A stretch of 64,000 bases of DNA from Calditrichia bacterium (GCA_020635035.1 JACKAO010000007.1:248001-312000), one strand, 5' to 3'; numbered from the stretch's first letter, positions 25,234 to 34,758 are shown. Notes: generated by a model not told the origin, from the letters alone. A program made the numbers and translations.

Positions 25234-27420
25234 ATGTCTGAAAAAAAACTAATCTCACTGTGCCTGGTTGTAAAAAATGCCCAGGATTGTCTTTCCGCGT
25301 GTCTTTCATCAGTAAAAAAGCATGTAGATGAAATCATTATTGTGGACATCGGTTCAACTGATGATACTTTAAAAATTGCTGCGGAACATGGTGCTCAGGT
25401 TTTTAATTATCACTGGAATAATGATTTCTCACGGGCACGAAATTTTGCGGCACAGCAGGCTTCAGCCAAATGGATACTGAATCTGGATGCTCAGCATGTT
25501 CTTGTTGTTGATAATGGATTTGATCTAAGAAGAACTTTGATAAACTCTGAGAATTATGGCTATATCATACCGGAAGAAATTACTACCGGTAATAAAAACA
25601 ATTCCAGACTCGAACGGGTTCTCCTTTTTAGAAACTACGCGGAGTTTAAATTTAACGGCGTAATTTATGAACAAGTTGATGAATCAATCCTTAGTTATAC
25701 AGATAAAAACTGGGTTGTAGAGCCCATTGCTGTATTGCATGACTGTGCTTTGATCAAAACAGCCATTGATGATTTTTCGGAGTCTGAACAGGTAAATGCT
25801 GAAATCCTTGAAAAAGCAATAACAAATGATCCGGATAACTATTATCACTATTTTATGTTGCTTCTTCTTCTGCAAAACCTTAAAAAAACAGAAGAATTTA
25901 AAGATATTTTGCTTAGAGCGGTTTACAGAATTGAGCAGAATCAACCTGCACTTAACGAGTCTATAGTGGGAATCTGGGGGCTTTTCGGCGATTGGGTAAT
26001 CGAAGATAATAATTCTGATAAACTGGAACAGTTTTATACAAATGCCCGCCTGTTCAGTAAACAGATTCGTTGTAATGATATTCGTCTGGTCTGGCCGTAT
26101 GTCAAGGTGTCCATCATTCAGAAAAGATACGATGATGCAATTTCAGATCTGAAAAGATGTATTCAGAATGGCATTGCTCCTAAGCATGTTACCCTTAGTG
26201 ATAACGAACGTATTGCTCCTGTTTACCAGCTTCTTAAACTTATAAATTCTACACAAAGTGCAGAAGATCTGATCAATTTTTTATCCGGGATGGATCATTT
26301 TCTTTCTGGAACAGGTCTCAGTAAAAATGAAGTATTGAAATATATCCGCAGCAACGATCCTGTTCTCTATAATGATCTGATTTTGGAAGAATCGGCTCCG
26401 GATGAATCAGAACGGCACTCTGCTCAAAATGAAAAACAGCTTTTGTCTCTTTGCATGATTGTTAAAAATGAAGCCGCAAACCTGGAACGTTGTCTGAAAA
26501 GTGTTAAAAGTGTAGTGGATGAAATCATTCTCGTTGATACCGGCTCAACTGATTCCAGTCTCGAAATTGCTGAAAAACACGGAGCAAAGATTCTACATGT
26601 TGAGTGGAAAGATGATTTTTCAGAAGCCCGCAATGCTGCTCTGCAGCAGGCAAAGGGTGACTGGATTTTGCATCTGGATGCTGATGAAGAACTGGCAAAT
26701 TCATCAACAAATATTTTAAGAGACAGTCTTAAAAAATCTAAAGCAGATGCTTTGAATATTGTTTTAAGAAATTATCAGCCTGAAAATGACATGGTAGAAT
26801 ACATGGATGAACCGCAAATCAGACTGTTTCGTAATAAACCTGAATACAGATATGTGAACCGTGTTCATGAACAAATTGTTAATTCTATTGCAGGAAATGG
26901 TGGCGCTTTTTCTGAACTGGATATTGTGATTAATCATTATGGATATAGATCAAATAACCAGAAGCGGGCTGAAAGAAATTTGCCTATTTTGAATAAAGAG
27001 ATAAAGGAAAATCCGGATAACGGTTATATACTTTTTAAACTTGGTGAGACATACAAAGCTCTCAAACAATGGGATAAAGCTGCGGATTACCTGCTGCAGG
27101 CTTTAAAGAGCACTTCAAAAAATATTAATAATGAAATCAAAGAACTTATTTACCTGCGGCTTGGGCAGATTGAACTTGGACGAAATAATTTTAACGCTGC
27201 CCGCGACTATGCCCGGGCATCACTCCGGATAAACAGTAAAAGTGCCCTTGCAAAATATATACTGGCAATTTCTTTGATGTATAGTGGTAAAATGGAAGAT
27301 GCCATCCGCATTTTTCTGGAGCTTAAGGCAACTCAGAATATCCACAAGCTGGATTTGAGTGAACTGGATAAATTACTGTCCGTAATTGAAGAGAACATAA
27401 ACCCTGAGATTTTAAACTAA
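25234..27420 (+). CDS. Double GT2 glycosyltransferase with TPR repeats, first domain degenerate
   Basis: A 728-residue cytoplasmic protein with two GT2 (SunS/WaaE-like) domains. Domain 1 (about 3-230) has LCLVVKNAQDCLSACLSSV and the nucleotide-binding IVDIGSTDDT, but the metal-binding DxD is D85-A-Q87. Domain 2 (about 400-600) repeats the pattern with LCMIVKNEAANLERCL, LVDTGSTDSS and an intact D482-A-D484. The middle (about 230-380) and C-terminus (about 600-725) are helical and TPR-like (GYILFKLGETYKALKQWDKAADYL). Start 2 bases after the giant gene stop implies one mRNA. A protein-targeted glycosyltransferase is likely; the first domain is probably regulatory or acceptor-binding. Confidence 0.82.
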   Translation: MSEKKLISLCLVVKNAQDCLSACLSSVKKHVDEIIIVDIGSTDDTLKIAAEHGAQVFNYHWNNDFSRARNFAAQQASAKWILNLDAQHVLVVDNGFDLRRTLINSENYGYIIPEEITTGNKNNSRLERVLLFRNYAEFKFNGVIYEQVDESILSYTDKNWVVEPIAVLHDCALIKTAIDDFSESEQVNAEILEKAITNDPDNYYHYFMLLLLLQNLKKTEEFKDILLRAVYRIEQNQPALNESIVGIWGLFGDWVIEDNNSDKLEQFYTNARLFSKQIRCNDIRLVWPYVKVSIIQKRYDDAISDLKRCIQNGIAPKHVTLSDNERIAPVYQLLKLINSTQSAEDLINFLSGMDHFLSGTGLSKNEVLKYIRSNDPVLYNDLILEESAPDESERHSAQNEKQLLSLCMIVKNEAANLERCLKSVKSVVDEIILVDTGSTDSSLEIAEKHGAKILHVEWKDDFSEARNAALQQAKGDWILHLDADEELANSSTNILRDSLKKSKADALNIVLRNYQPENDMVEYMDEPQIRLFRNKPEYRYVNRVHEQIVNSIAGNGGAFSELDIVINHYGYRSNNQKRAERNLPILNKEIKENPDNGYILFKLGETYKALKQWDKAADYLLQALKSTSKNINNEIKELIYLRLGQIELGRNNFNAARDYARASLRINSKSALAKYILAISLMYSGKMEDAIRIFLELKATQNIHKLDLSELDKLLSVIEENINPEILN

Positions 27421-27424
27421 AACC

Positions 27425-28768
27425 ATGAGTAAGGATAATAAATCTCTTAGCGTTTGCATGATTGTTAAAAATGAAGAACGCTATATCAGGGATTGTCTTG
27501 AAAGTATAAAAGATGTTGCCGATCAGCTCGTAATAATTGATACAGGCTGCACAGATGATACAATCCGGATAGCCGGTGAATATAACGCTGAAGTTCATAG
27601 CTTTAAATGGATTGATGATTTTTCTGCTGCCCGTAATGCTTCTATAAAATATGCGCGAAATAACTGGATTTTATGGCTTGATGCAGATGAACGTTTAAAA
27701 CCGGAATCCATTCCATTGCTGAAAGAAATTATTTCGAGAAATCAACATCCGGTTATTTACAATGTTCAGATCGAAAATGAAACAAATGACGCTGCGGATG
27801 CACAGCTCTCAACAGCTTATCGTCTTTTTCCTAATAATTATGGAATAGGTTTTAAAAATCGTATTCATGAGCAATTGACTGTATCAAAAAATTTGAAAAT
27901 CAAATCTGTTAATTCTCAAATTATACTGAAACATTTAGGTTATGCATTACAAGGCCAGGAGAAGAACAACAAAGATTTGCGTAACCTGTTTTTATTAGAA
28001 AAAATGGTAGGTGAAAATCCGGCTGATGCTTATACTCACTATACCTATGGACAGCAACTTAGCCTTGTTGATAACTATCAAAAGGCGTTAATCCATTTTG
28101 AAAAAGCCTATGCGTTAAAACAGTTTGACAAAGCGCTCAGCGGATCATTGTTAAATGTTTTATCAGAAACATATCTTAAGCTTAATAATCTGGATAAAGC
28201 GCTTTATTTTGCACGAAAATCTATTCAGAATATTCCAAACCAAACCAGTGCTTATTACATGGTTTACAGGATCTGTGAAAAAAAACAGGAATTCTCTGAA
28301 GCTATTGCAGCCATTGACAGCATTATCAAAAACAATCACAATAAGGATCAAAGAGAAATAGCTACGGATGTTGTGATTGATAATCTGAAACTTGTATACA
28401 CAAAGGCAGTTCTTCATGAAAAAAACCAGGACTACAAGAACGCACTACAATGCTGGAAAGAATTATTGACTAAACAACCTGCGAAGGAAGAATTATACAA
28501 CCAGCCCATAGCAATTGCACTTAATCAGGGATTTGTGGAGATTGCTCAGGATTTATTAGAAAAACTGATTGTGCTTAATCCTTCGAGGACAGATGCCCTG
28601 GATGCATTAGGAACACTCTATATAAAACGTATTGATTTTAAAAACGCCATTCTGGTTTTTGAAAAACTGAACCAAATTATCCCGGATAATCAGCAGGTAA
28701 TCAGAAAATTAGCAGGATTGTATCTGAAAACAGGCAGCGAAGCCCAGGCAGCTGCTTTATTATCCTGA
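27425..28768 (+). CDS. GT2 glycosyltransferase with TPR repeats
   Basis: A 447-residue protein: a GT2 domain at about 6-230 with VCMIVKNEERYIRDCLESI, VIIDTGCTDDT and an intact D86-A-D88 motif, followed by about 200 residues of TPR repeats (AYTHYTYGQQLSLVDNYQKALIHFEKAY and several more). Its GT2 domain resembles both domains of the preceding gene, so the three domains are probably paralogous. It is 4 bases after that gene and is the last member of the glycan operon. The GT2-TPR layout is known from protein O-glycosylation systems, including flagellin glycosyltransferases of some Firmicutes; the acceptor here is unknown. Confidence 0.82.
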   Translation: MSKDNKSLSVCMIVKNEERYIRDCLESIKDVADQLVIIDTGCTDDTIRIAGEYNAEVHSFKWIDDFSAARNASIKYARNNWILWLDADERLKPESIPLLKEIISRNQHPVIYNVQIENETNDAADAQLSTAYRLFPNNYGIGFKNRIHEQLTVSKNLKIKSVNSQIILKHLGYALQGQEKNNKDLRNLFLLEKMVGENPADAYTHYTYGQQLSLVDNYQKALIHFEKAYALKQFDKALSGSLLNVLSETYLKLNNLDKALYFARKSIQNIPNQTSAYYMVYRICEKKQEFSEAIAAIDSIIKNNHNKDQREIATDVVIDNLKLVYTKAVLHEKNQDYKNALQCWKELLTKQPAKEELYNQPIAIALNQGFVEIAQDLLEKLIVLNPSRTDALDALGTLYIKRIDFKNAILVFEKLNQIIPDNQQVIRKLAGLYLKTGSEAQAAALLS

Positions 28769-28871
28769 TTACTTTTATTAAATAACCTGAAATTTTACAT
28801 TTTCAAATATGAGCTTTTCTCTAAATAATATTATTAAGATATTGATTTAAAATAACTTAACAAGATAATTC

Positions 28872-28900
28872 TTGACTTAGCATCTCCTTTATCTTATTAT
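28872..28900 (+). promoter_or_regulatory. Sigma-70 type promoter
   Basis: TTGACT at 28872-28877, a 17-base spacer and TATTAT at 28895-28900: near-consensus housekeeping -35 and -10 boxes at ideal spacing. Transcription would begin near 28907, 25 bases upstream of the HU ATG at 28932. The in-frame TTG at 28911 would leave almost no leader, which favours the later ATG. The 163-bp gap between the glycan operon and HU contains nothing else I recognise. Confidence 0.7.
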
Positions 28901-28931
28901 ATTTCAAAATTTGAAAAACCGGAATGTGCTC

Positions 28932-29210
28932 ATGAATACTTCTGAAGTTATAAAAAATCTTGCTGCAAGACTTGATAAATCCCAGACAGAGATCAAAGAA
29001 TTACTCCATAATACCCTTGAAATATTTCGGAATCATCTGATCAGCCATGATAAATTTACCATTCCCGGTTTTGGTACTTTTGATGTTGCCGAACGGAAGC
29101 ATAAAATTGCATATAATCCCCATTACAAAAAAAAGATGTTGTTTCCTAAAAAAATGGTTGCAGCCTTTAGGCCGGCAAAGGCTTTACAGGAAAATGTAAA
29201 TCAGGAATAA
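28932..29210 (+). CDS. HU-family DNA-binding protein
   Basis: A 92-residue protein of the HU/IHF fold. The helical dimerisation part (SEVIKNLAARLDKSQTEIKELL) is followed by FTIPGFGTFDVAERKHKIAYNP, the beta-arm region of HU, and a basic C-terminal KKMVAAFRPAKALQENV. The canonical arm motif G-R-N-P-x-T-G is altered (KHKIAYNPHYKKKM), so binding may differ from housekeeping HU. The start at ATG 28932 is preferred to the TTG at 28911 because of the promoter position. It is followed after 4 bases by a second gene with an HU domain, and the two may form heterodimers (inference). Confidence 0.82.
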   Translation: MNTSEVIKNLAARLDKSQTEIKELLHNTLEIFRNHLISHDKFTIPGFGTFDVAERKHKIAYNPHYKKKMLFPKKMVAAFRPAKALQENVNQE

Positions 29211-29214
29211 TAAC

Positions 29215-30360
29215 ATGCAGGAAAAAATAACATTTGATGCATTGATTAATTCCGTTGCAGATAAGAATCAGATCAGCAAAACGTTTTCACATTCGTTGAT
29301 AAAAGAGATGGCCCTGGTGATTCAACACGGGCTAAACAGGGATGGTGTGGTAAATTTAAGCGGATTTGGAATTTTTAAACTTCACGAAGTTCCATCGCGT
29401 CCGGGGCGGGATATAAGAACAGGTGCAAGTATTACAATTCCTGCAAAAAAGAAAGTGTTATTTAAACCGGAAAAGCACTTGCGTGAAATGATAAACAAAA
29501 ATTTTGCCATGTTAAAGCCGCAATTCCTGGAGAATGATAAGAATGAAAATTCAAAGAGTGTTGAGCTGCCTCCTGAAAAACAAGAAAATATTGCAGAGCT
29601 TATAAAAGAAATTGACAATCGTGAACCTGTAAAAGAGACTAAAACTGAAACTGCTCCAGTGTTCGAAAATAAACCGGAAGAAGTCACCCCGGAACCAAAT
29701 AATCATGTTGTTTCAGAAAAAAATGAACAAATAAACCCACTGCTTGTGCCGGATACAAAAGAAGATTCCAAAAACCGTGCACCAATATTTATATCAATAT
29801 TTGTAATTCTGATTATTCTTTTGTTATTCTGGCAATTTTCCGGTGATGACCAGCCTGAAGAAAAAATAGCAGAAACAAAAAAACCTGTTATTGAAAAAAC
29901 AGTTGAGCCATTAAAAAGCCAGCCAAACCCAAAAACGGAAACACAAAAACCACCTCCGCCAATACAGAAAAAAGAAGAGATTGTTAAAGCTAAACTCCAT
30001 AAAACATCAGAAGGTGACAATCTCTGGAATCTGGCCTATAATTATTACAAAGATGGATATTTGTGGCCATTAATTCTGCTCGAAAATAAAGATAAAATTG
30101 ATGACCCTGACTTTATTAAAAAAAATATTACGCTGCATATTCCAAATATTAAATCTACTCAGAAGCTATCAACTGAAGAACAAAGCAAGCTCGCACAGGG
30201 ACATCTTTTAGCTTATTTTGAATATAAAGACTCAAAACCTGATGATGCCCGGAACCATTTATTTGTTGCTAACAAATATGATACAGATTACGTCCATTCA
30301 AGATTATCAGAAATCGATGAGAGTGATCTGCAATATGTTAAACGTTTTTCTATGAAATAA
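29215..30360 (+). CDS. HU domain fused to a membrane helix and LysM-like domain
   Basis: A 381-residue protein with a rare domain order. Residues 1-97 are an HU domain (VVNLSGFGIFKLHEVPSRPG, then a RDIRTGASITIPAKKKVLFKP arm close to the classic HU arm). Residues 100-189 are an acidic/Pro linker, 190-208 a single hydrophobic membrane helix, 209-258 a Pro/Lys linker, and 261-310 a LysM-like motif (EGDNLWNLAYNYYKDGYLWPLI ending in ITLHIP). There is no signal peptide, so the HU part should stay in the cytoplasm and the LysM part in the periplasm. The protein could tether DNA to peptidoglycan. HU domains joined to a periplasmic SPOR domain are known in Bacteroidetes; this is an analogous layout with LysM. 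Confidence 0.85.
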   Translation: MQEKITFDALINSVADKNQISKTFSHSLIKEMALVIQHGLNRDGVVNLSGFGIFKLHEVPSRPGRDIRTGASITIPAKKKVLFKPEKHLREMINKNFAMLKPQFLENDKNENSKSVELPPEKQENIAELIKEIDNREPVKETKTETAPVFENKPEEVTPEPNNHVVSEKNEQINPLLVPDTKEDSKNRAPIFISIFVILIILLLFWQFSGDDQPEEKIAETKKPVIEKTVEPLKSQPNPKTETQKPPPPIQKKEEIVKAKLHKTSEGDNLWNLAYNYYKDGYLWPLILLENKDKIDDPDFIKKNITLHIPNIKSTQKLSTEEQSKLAQGHLLAYFEYKDSKPDDARNHLFVANKYDTDYVHSRLSEIDESDLQYVKRFSMK

Positions 30361-30495
30361 CTATTTTCCTGCCAAGCGGAATAATTGAACTTTTTTCAAT
30401 ATTTAATCTAATCTAATTGATTTATTTATTTATCTCATATATTTTAATTTTTAGTGATCCTGAACCGGTGTTACCGGCAGGAAAACGGAGGACAT

Positions 30496-31515
30496 ATGGC
30501 AGCAAATATCGAAGACGTCAGACAGCTTTTAAAGACTACAAAATCAGATCTTTTTAAAAAATCAAATGTTGTGGCAACAGGTGTCGGATATAAAACAACA
30601 AACGGTAAGCTTACAGGTGATCTTTCAATCGTGTGTTCTGTAGAATCGAAAAAATCACCCGGCACACTTAGTGCATCCGATCTTCTTCCGCAATCCATGG
30701 ATGGTATCCCTGTTGATGTTAATGCTACGGGGGTAATTCATGCGCTGGCACAGGATCCAAAGTTAAGATACAGACCGGCATCCGGCGGAGTTAGTATCGG
30801 CCATTACCTGATTACTGCTGGTACATTTGGAGTTACTGTTTTACGTGATGGAAAGCGCTTCATACTTTCAAATAACCATGTGCTGGCTAATAGCAATGAT
30901 GCTTCTATAGGTGATGAAATACTTCAACCGGGCCCTTATGATGGTGGTTCACGACCTAATGATGTAATAGGTGTTCTCAAAGATTTCGTTCAAATCAATT
31001 ATGATGGCAGCGGTGGTGATCCAATCAGTGATTGCCCTATCGCAAACTCAGCGGCATCTGTATTAAATGCAATTTCTGCTGCTGCCGGACGAAAATCCAG
31101 GCTTAAAGCTGTCTATGAAGTTCAGGCTGCAGAAAACTTAGTTGACGCTGCATTATGTGAACCATCCAACCAAAATGATATCAGTAACGATGTTGTTCAG
31201 GTTGGAGCACCGAATGGCATTGCTGAAGCATCTTTAGGTATGTCTTTGCAAAAATTTGGCCGAACAACGGAATATACAACAGGTACAGTGTTGCAGATTG
31301 ATGTGACGTCGCAGGTTAGCTACGGAACCGGCAAAACAGCTACTTTTGTTGATCAGATTATGGCCGGTGCAATGAGCGCCGGTGGTGACAGTGGTTCGGC
31401 AATATTTAATACGAATAATCAACTGGTCGGGCTGCTTTTTGCAGGTAGTTCGAGCACTACAATAATTAACAGAATTCAAAATGTTTTTGAATTACTTAAT
31501 GTCTCTTTGCCCTGA
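30496..31515 (+). CDS. Trypsin-like serine peptidase with N-terminal beta domain
   Basis: A 339-residue protein starting at ATG 30496, which has ACGGAGG at 30485-30491; an upstream in-frame GTG (30454) lacks this. Residues about 22-85 form a small beta domain (VVATGVGYKTTNGKLTGDLS, later DGIPVDVNATGVIHAL). The catalytic region follows with His128 in ILSNNHVLAN, Asp217 in NLVDAALCE and Ser299 in AGGDSGSAIF, a complete trypsin-fold triad. There is no signal peptide, so it appears cytoplasmic, or exported by other means. It resembles the bacterial relatives of plant NAL1-type trypsin-like proteins. It is coupled to the next gene by a TGATG overlap. Confidence 0.83.
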   Translation: MAANIEDVRQLLKTTKSDLFKKSNVVATGVGYKTTNGKLTGDLSIVCSVESKKSPGTLSASDLLPQSMDGIPVDVNATGVIHALAQDPKLRYRPASGGVSIGHYLITAGTFGVTVLRDGKRFILSNNHVLANSNDASIGDEILQPGPYDGGSRPNDVIGVLKDFVQINYDGSGGDPISDCPIANSAASVLNAISAAAGRKSRLKAVYEVQAAENLVDAALCEPSNQNDISNDVVQVGAPNGIAEASLGMSLQKFGRTTEYTTGTVLQIDVTSQVSYGTGKTATFVDQIMAGAMSAGGDSGSAIFNTNNQLVGLLFAGSSSTTIINRIQNVFELLNVSLP

Positions 31516-31742
31516 TGGATGAATTAATAGAACGAGCAAAAAAAGTAAAAAGACAAAATGAAGATGAATGGCTTTCAATTTCGGAAGTGGTTTCAATTGG
31601 TATCGGGTATGTTCAAAATGATACACTCGGTATAATAATTGGTGTAAAAGGTAATGTTGAAACCCTTTCTGATAAATTTCCGGAAAAGATTGATAAAATT
31701 CCGATTTCTGTAAAGTCTGTCCGTGAAATACGCGCTTTATAA
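31515..31742 (+). CDS. Small protein resembling the N-terminal domain of the upstream peptidase
   Basis: A 75-residue protein whose ATG overlaps the protease stop by one base. Residues about 22-75 follow the same pattern as residues 22-85 of the protease: SEVVSIGIGYVQNDTLGIII against SNVVATGVGYKTTNGKLTGD, and then KIDKIPISVKSVREIRAL against SMDGIPVDVNATGVIHAL. It has no catalytic region. A stand-alone copy of a protease N-terminal domain encoded next to the protease could act as an inhibitor, chaperone or targeting subunit. This is an inference; no family name is assigned. Confidence 0.7.
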   Translation: MDELIERAKKVKRQNEDEWLSISEVVSIGIGYVQNDTLGIIIGVKGNVETLSDKFPEKIDKIPISVKSVREIRAL

Positions 31743-31778
31743 ATAAAATTTCCGGATAATCAGTTTATAATTTTCTTT

Positions 31779-32594
31779 TCAGAAATATATTTGAAAGCCA
31801 ATACGGTTAAATCCTGTATTAAAAACATATTTAACTGATTCTTTGTTTTTTGCTTGTGTCGCATTTTGGGAATGTGCACTGAAAGCTGCAAATACTGTTG
31901 CAAAGCTTAATGCTGAACCCAGAAAAACATCACTGGAAAAATGATTATTAAGATACATTCTTGACCACGCGCACAACCCTGCCACACCAAATAAAATAGT
32001 ACTTGCATAATTATTCTTAATTCTTTTAGCTAAAACAAGAGATGTACTCATCGCAACTAATGTGTGGCCAGAGACAAAAGAGTAGTAATCTTCTCCCTTT
32101 CTCCAGAATTTAAAATCATCTTTTCCGAGCTCCATATAAGGACGTGCTCTTCCTGCCGATAATTTGGAAATTGTTTGAATAGCTCCCGCCGGTATCAATG
32201 CCGATGTAAGAATAACAGCTGTTTCTCGTGTCCAGTCATCCCCTGTGACAATTCCAAATATATACAGCGCTGCTGTTAGTGAAACAACAGTTAAGGGTTC
32301 ACCATAATTTGATCCTATTCTGGCCCAACGCGTGGCTATTTTGGAATGATTCCTTTTAAAGAAGTTGTTGATATCATTATCAGCCATAAATAAAAGCGTT
32401 CCACCGGCAAGGGTTCCACCCAAGATTATAAAATCATTTTCAGACCAGTGAAAAGGTTGACTCGAGACATATATTATTCCTTCTGCCGTTTTCTGCAGGT
32501 CCTGATTAAACATTTCTATACCTGATATTTCATATTCAGACTGCGCTAAAGCAAAAGCGGGTATTGTCAGCAGATAATATACAAATAGTTTCAT
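31779..32594 (-). CDS. PAP2-family phosphatase (membrane/periplasmic)
   Basis: A 271-residue protein with a signal peptide (about 1-17) and several hydrophobic segments. All three PAP2 motifs are visible: KLSAGRARP (C1), SGHTLVA (C2) and SRMYLNNHFSSDV (C3), giving the catalytic His residues. PAP2 enzymes remove phosphate from lipid phosphates such as undecaprenyl pyrophosphate or phosphatidate. Its ATG directly abuts the stop codon of the polyphosphate kinase gene, so both are on one transcript. A link to polyphosphate or lipid-phosphate turnover is suggested only by this pairing. Confidence 0.86.
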   Translation of the reverse strand: MKLFVYYLLTIPAFALAQSEYEISGIEMFNQDLQKTAEGIIYVSSQPFHWSENDFIILGGTLAGGTLLFMADNDINNFFKRNHSKIATRWARIGSNYGEPLTVVSLTAALYIFGIVTGDDWTRETAVILTSALIPAGAIQTISKLSAGRARPYMELGKDDFKFWRKGEDYYSFVSGHTLVAMSTSLVLAKRIKNNYASTILFGVAGLCAWSRMYLNNHFSSDVFLGSALSFATVFAAFSAHSQNATQAKNKESVKYVFNTGFNRIGFQIYF

Positions 32595-34628
32595 CTAACG
32601 ATTCTTTCGTTTGATGTAGTTATAAACCTGTTGCTGAGAGCGGGCCGGCTTAGATGATAATTGTGGTTTGTAATCATTATTCTGTTGCGGATCTATAAGC
32701 CGGGCTTTTTTATTATCTTGCCATTGAAGGTCAATAATATGCTGTATTTCTTTCTTCAGCGCATTATCAATAATTGGAAAGATGACTTCGACACGCCGTT
32801 TTAAATTTCTTGTCATCCAGTCAGCTGAACCCATCAAATACATTGGATTACCATTGTTTTCAAAAATATAATAGCGGGCGTGTTCAAGGTATCGATCGAT
32901 GATACTCAATACTTCAATGTTTTCACTTAATCCTTCTGCACCTGGAATTAAACAGCAAATGCCGCGGACTATTATTTTAACCGGAACGCCATTTTTTGAT
33001 GCTTTATATAAAAGCTTAATCATCTCCGGATCCTGCAGACTGTTTAACTTAATGGTGATACCGGATGGTCTGCCTTTACGGGCGTTACTGATTTCGTTCT
33101 TTATTAATTTTTCAAAAACTGGACGCATATTGAACGGAGCCACCAGCAGATTTTCTATTTCCGGTTCTTTTATTTGCCCGTCAAGGAAAGCAAAAACCTG
33201 GTTTAAGTCTTTTGTATAAAATACATTGGAAGTAAAAAGACCGGAATCGCTGTACACCTTTGCGGTTTTTTCATTAAAGTTACCTGTTGCCAGGTATGAA
33301 TAATATTTTAAACCACCGTTTTCAATTCGCGTTACCTGGCAGATCTTTGAATGGACTTTTATCCCGGGGATGGAATAAAGCACCTTTACGCCGGCTTCTT
33401 CGAGCGCATCGGCACCCTGTATATTGGATTCTTCATCAAAACGGGCTTTTAGCTCAACAAATGCGGTAACAGATTTTCCATTTTGTGCAGCGAGAATTAA
33501 ACTCTCTATCACTTTTGATGGATCTGCAACCCGATAGAGTGTTATTTTTATTTCTGTTACCAGGGGATCTGTCGCAGCGTTGTTTAAAAAATTGATCACA
33601 TAATCATATGTCTGATATGGAAAGTGTATCAGGACATCTTTTTCAGACAGAACCTTAAAAATGTTTTTGCCGTGATCAAAATCTTTGCATGGTAGTGCCG
33701 GCTGTGGTTTGTCAAAGTCTTTTTTGGTTGCGAGAGATGGAAAACCAAAAAAGTCATTAAAGTTGTGATACCGGCCTCCCGGAACAAGATCATCCTTATG
33801 TAATTCCAGTATAGTCCGTGCTTTTTTTAGTATTCCGGAAGGCATCGATTCGTCGTATAAGAAGCGCGACGGAATACCTTTTTTCCTGCGGTTAATGCCT
33901 TCTTTAATTTTTTCCAAAAGATTTCCGCTAAATTCGTCATCAATATACATCTCTGCATCGCGGGTTAATTTAATTGAATAACAGGATGTAACCTTTCTGG
34001 TCTGAAATAATTTTTGAATGAATAATCTCAGAATATCATCAACAAATATTACATATTTCTTTTTACCATCTGGGGGAAGTAAAATAAAACGTCCGGTATG
34101 CCTGACGGGAATTTCAACCAGGTAAAGTTCAGAATCCGTTGGACTTTTTGTCTCAGCTAACAAATATAAGGTTTTATTTTGTAAAAACAGACTATCATCT
34201 CCACCTATAAGTTTTAACGGTTTGATAAAAGGTAATATCTGATTATTGAAATACTGCTCTGCATACAGTAATTGATTTTCGTTTAGTTCAGAATCGTTTA
34301 TCAGAAATATATTTCGGTCCTGAAGTTGCGGCAGGATTATTTCTTTTAATATTTTACCCAACAGCTGTTGATCAGCAGAGACTTTGTTGTGAATGTCCTT
34401 CAATAATTGTTTTGGAGTAAATTTTAGTTTTTTGTCTTTTTTCAGGTTTAAAAGGTTCCTGAGAGAAGCTACACGTACACGGAAGAACTCATCCAGATTT
34501 GAAGAGAATATCGCCATAAATTTAATTTTTTCATAAAGCGGAACATCAGGATCGATGCATTCCTGCAAGACTCTGTTGTTAAAAGAAAGCCAACTCAGCT
34601 CTCTGTCGAAGAGTTTTAGTTTAGCCAT
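32595..34628 (-). CDS. ppk1: Polyphosphate kinase 1
   Basis: A 677-residue enzyme of the PPK1 family, which reversibly transfers the ATP gamma-phosphate to polyphosphate. The N-terminal domain starts with FDRELSWLSFNNRVLQEC, a strong signature; the kinase lobes include VHFPYQTYD-like HFPYQTYDYVINFL, ITLYRVADPSKVIESL and IPGIKVHSKICQV, whose histidine is the expected phospho-acceptor. A second phospholipase-D-like part has YLMGSADWMTRNLKRRVEVIFPI. Length is normal (about 680-700). It precedes the PAP2 gene on the same strand and is divergent from nagB. Confidence 0.95.
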   Translation of the reverse strand: MAKLKLFDRELSWLSFNNRVLQECIDPDVPLYEKIKFMAIFSSNLDEFFRVRVASLRNLLNLKKDKKLKFTPKQLLKDIHNKVSADQQLLGKILKEIILPQLQDRNIFLINDSELNENQLLYAEQYFNNQILPFIKPLKLIGGDDSLFLQNKTLYLLAETKSPTDSELYLVEIPVRHTGRFILLPPDGKKKYVIFVDDILRLFIQKLFQTRKVTSCYSIKLTRDAEMYIDDEFSGNLLEKIKEGINRRKKGIPSRFLYDESMPSGILKKARTILELHKDDLVPGGRYHNFNDFFGFPSLATKKDFDKPQPALPCKDFDHGKNIFKVLSEKDVLIHFPYQTYDYVINFLNNAATDPLVTEIKITLYRVADPSKVIESLILAAQNGKSVTAFVELKARFDEESNIQGADALEEAGVKVLYSIPGIKVHSKICQVTRIENGGLKYYSYLATGNFNEKTAKVYSDSGLFTSNVFYTKDLNQVFAFLDGQIKEPEIENLLVAPFNMRPVFEKLIKNEISNARKGRPSGITIKLNSLQDPEMIKLLYKASKNGVPVKIIVRGICCLIPGAEGLSENIEVLSIIDRYLEHARYYIFENNGNPMYLMGSADWMTRNLKRRVEVIFPIIDNALKKEIQHIIDLQWQDNKKARLIDPQQNNDYKPQLSSKPARSQQQVYNYIKRKNR

Positions 34629-34758
34629 ATTGTTCCTTTAGTTAGGTTCATGAGATAATCTTAAAATAAAAAAACTTAAAATATTAAAAAATGATTATTA
34701 TATTTGATAAATTTGTTTGATGGACAAACCAACCACCTACTAATATAAAGGATATCTT

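Noticed and set aside
29382..30020. Two minus-strand open frames over the HU-LysM gene
   Set aside because: They are antisense to a real gene and have low-complexity Ser/Phe/Gly translations caused by the Pro/Lys/Glu-rich linkers.
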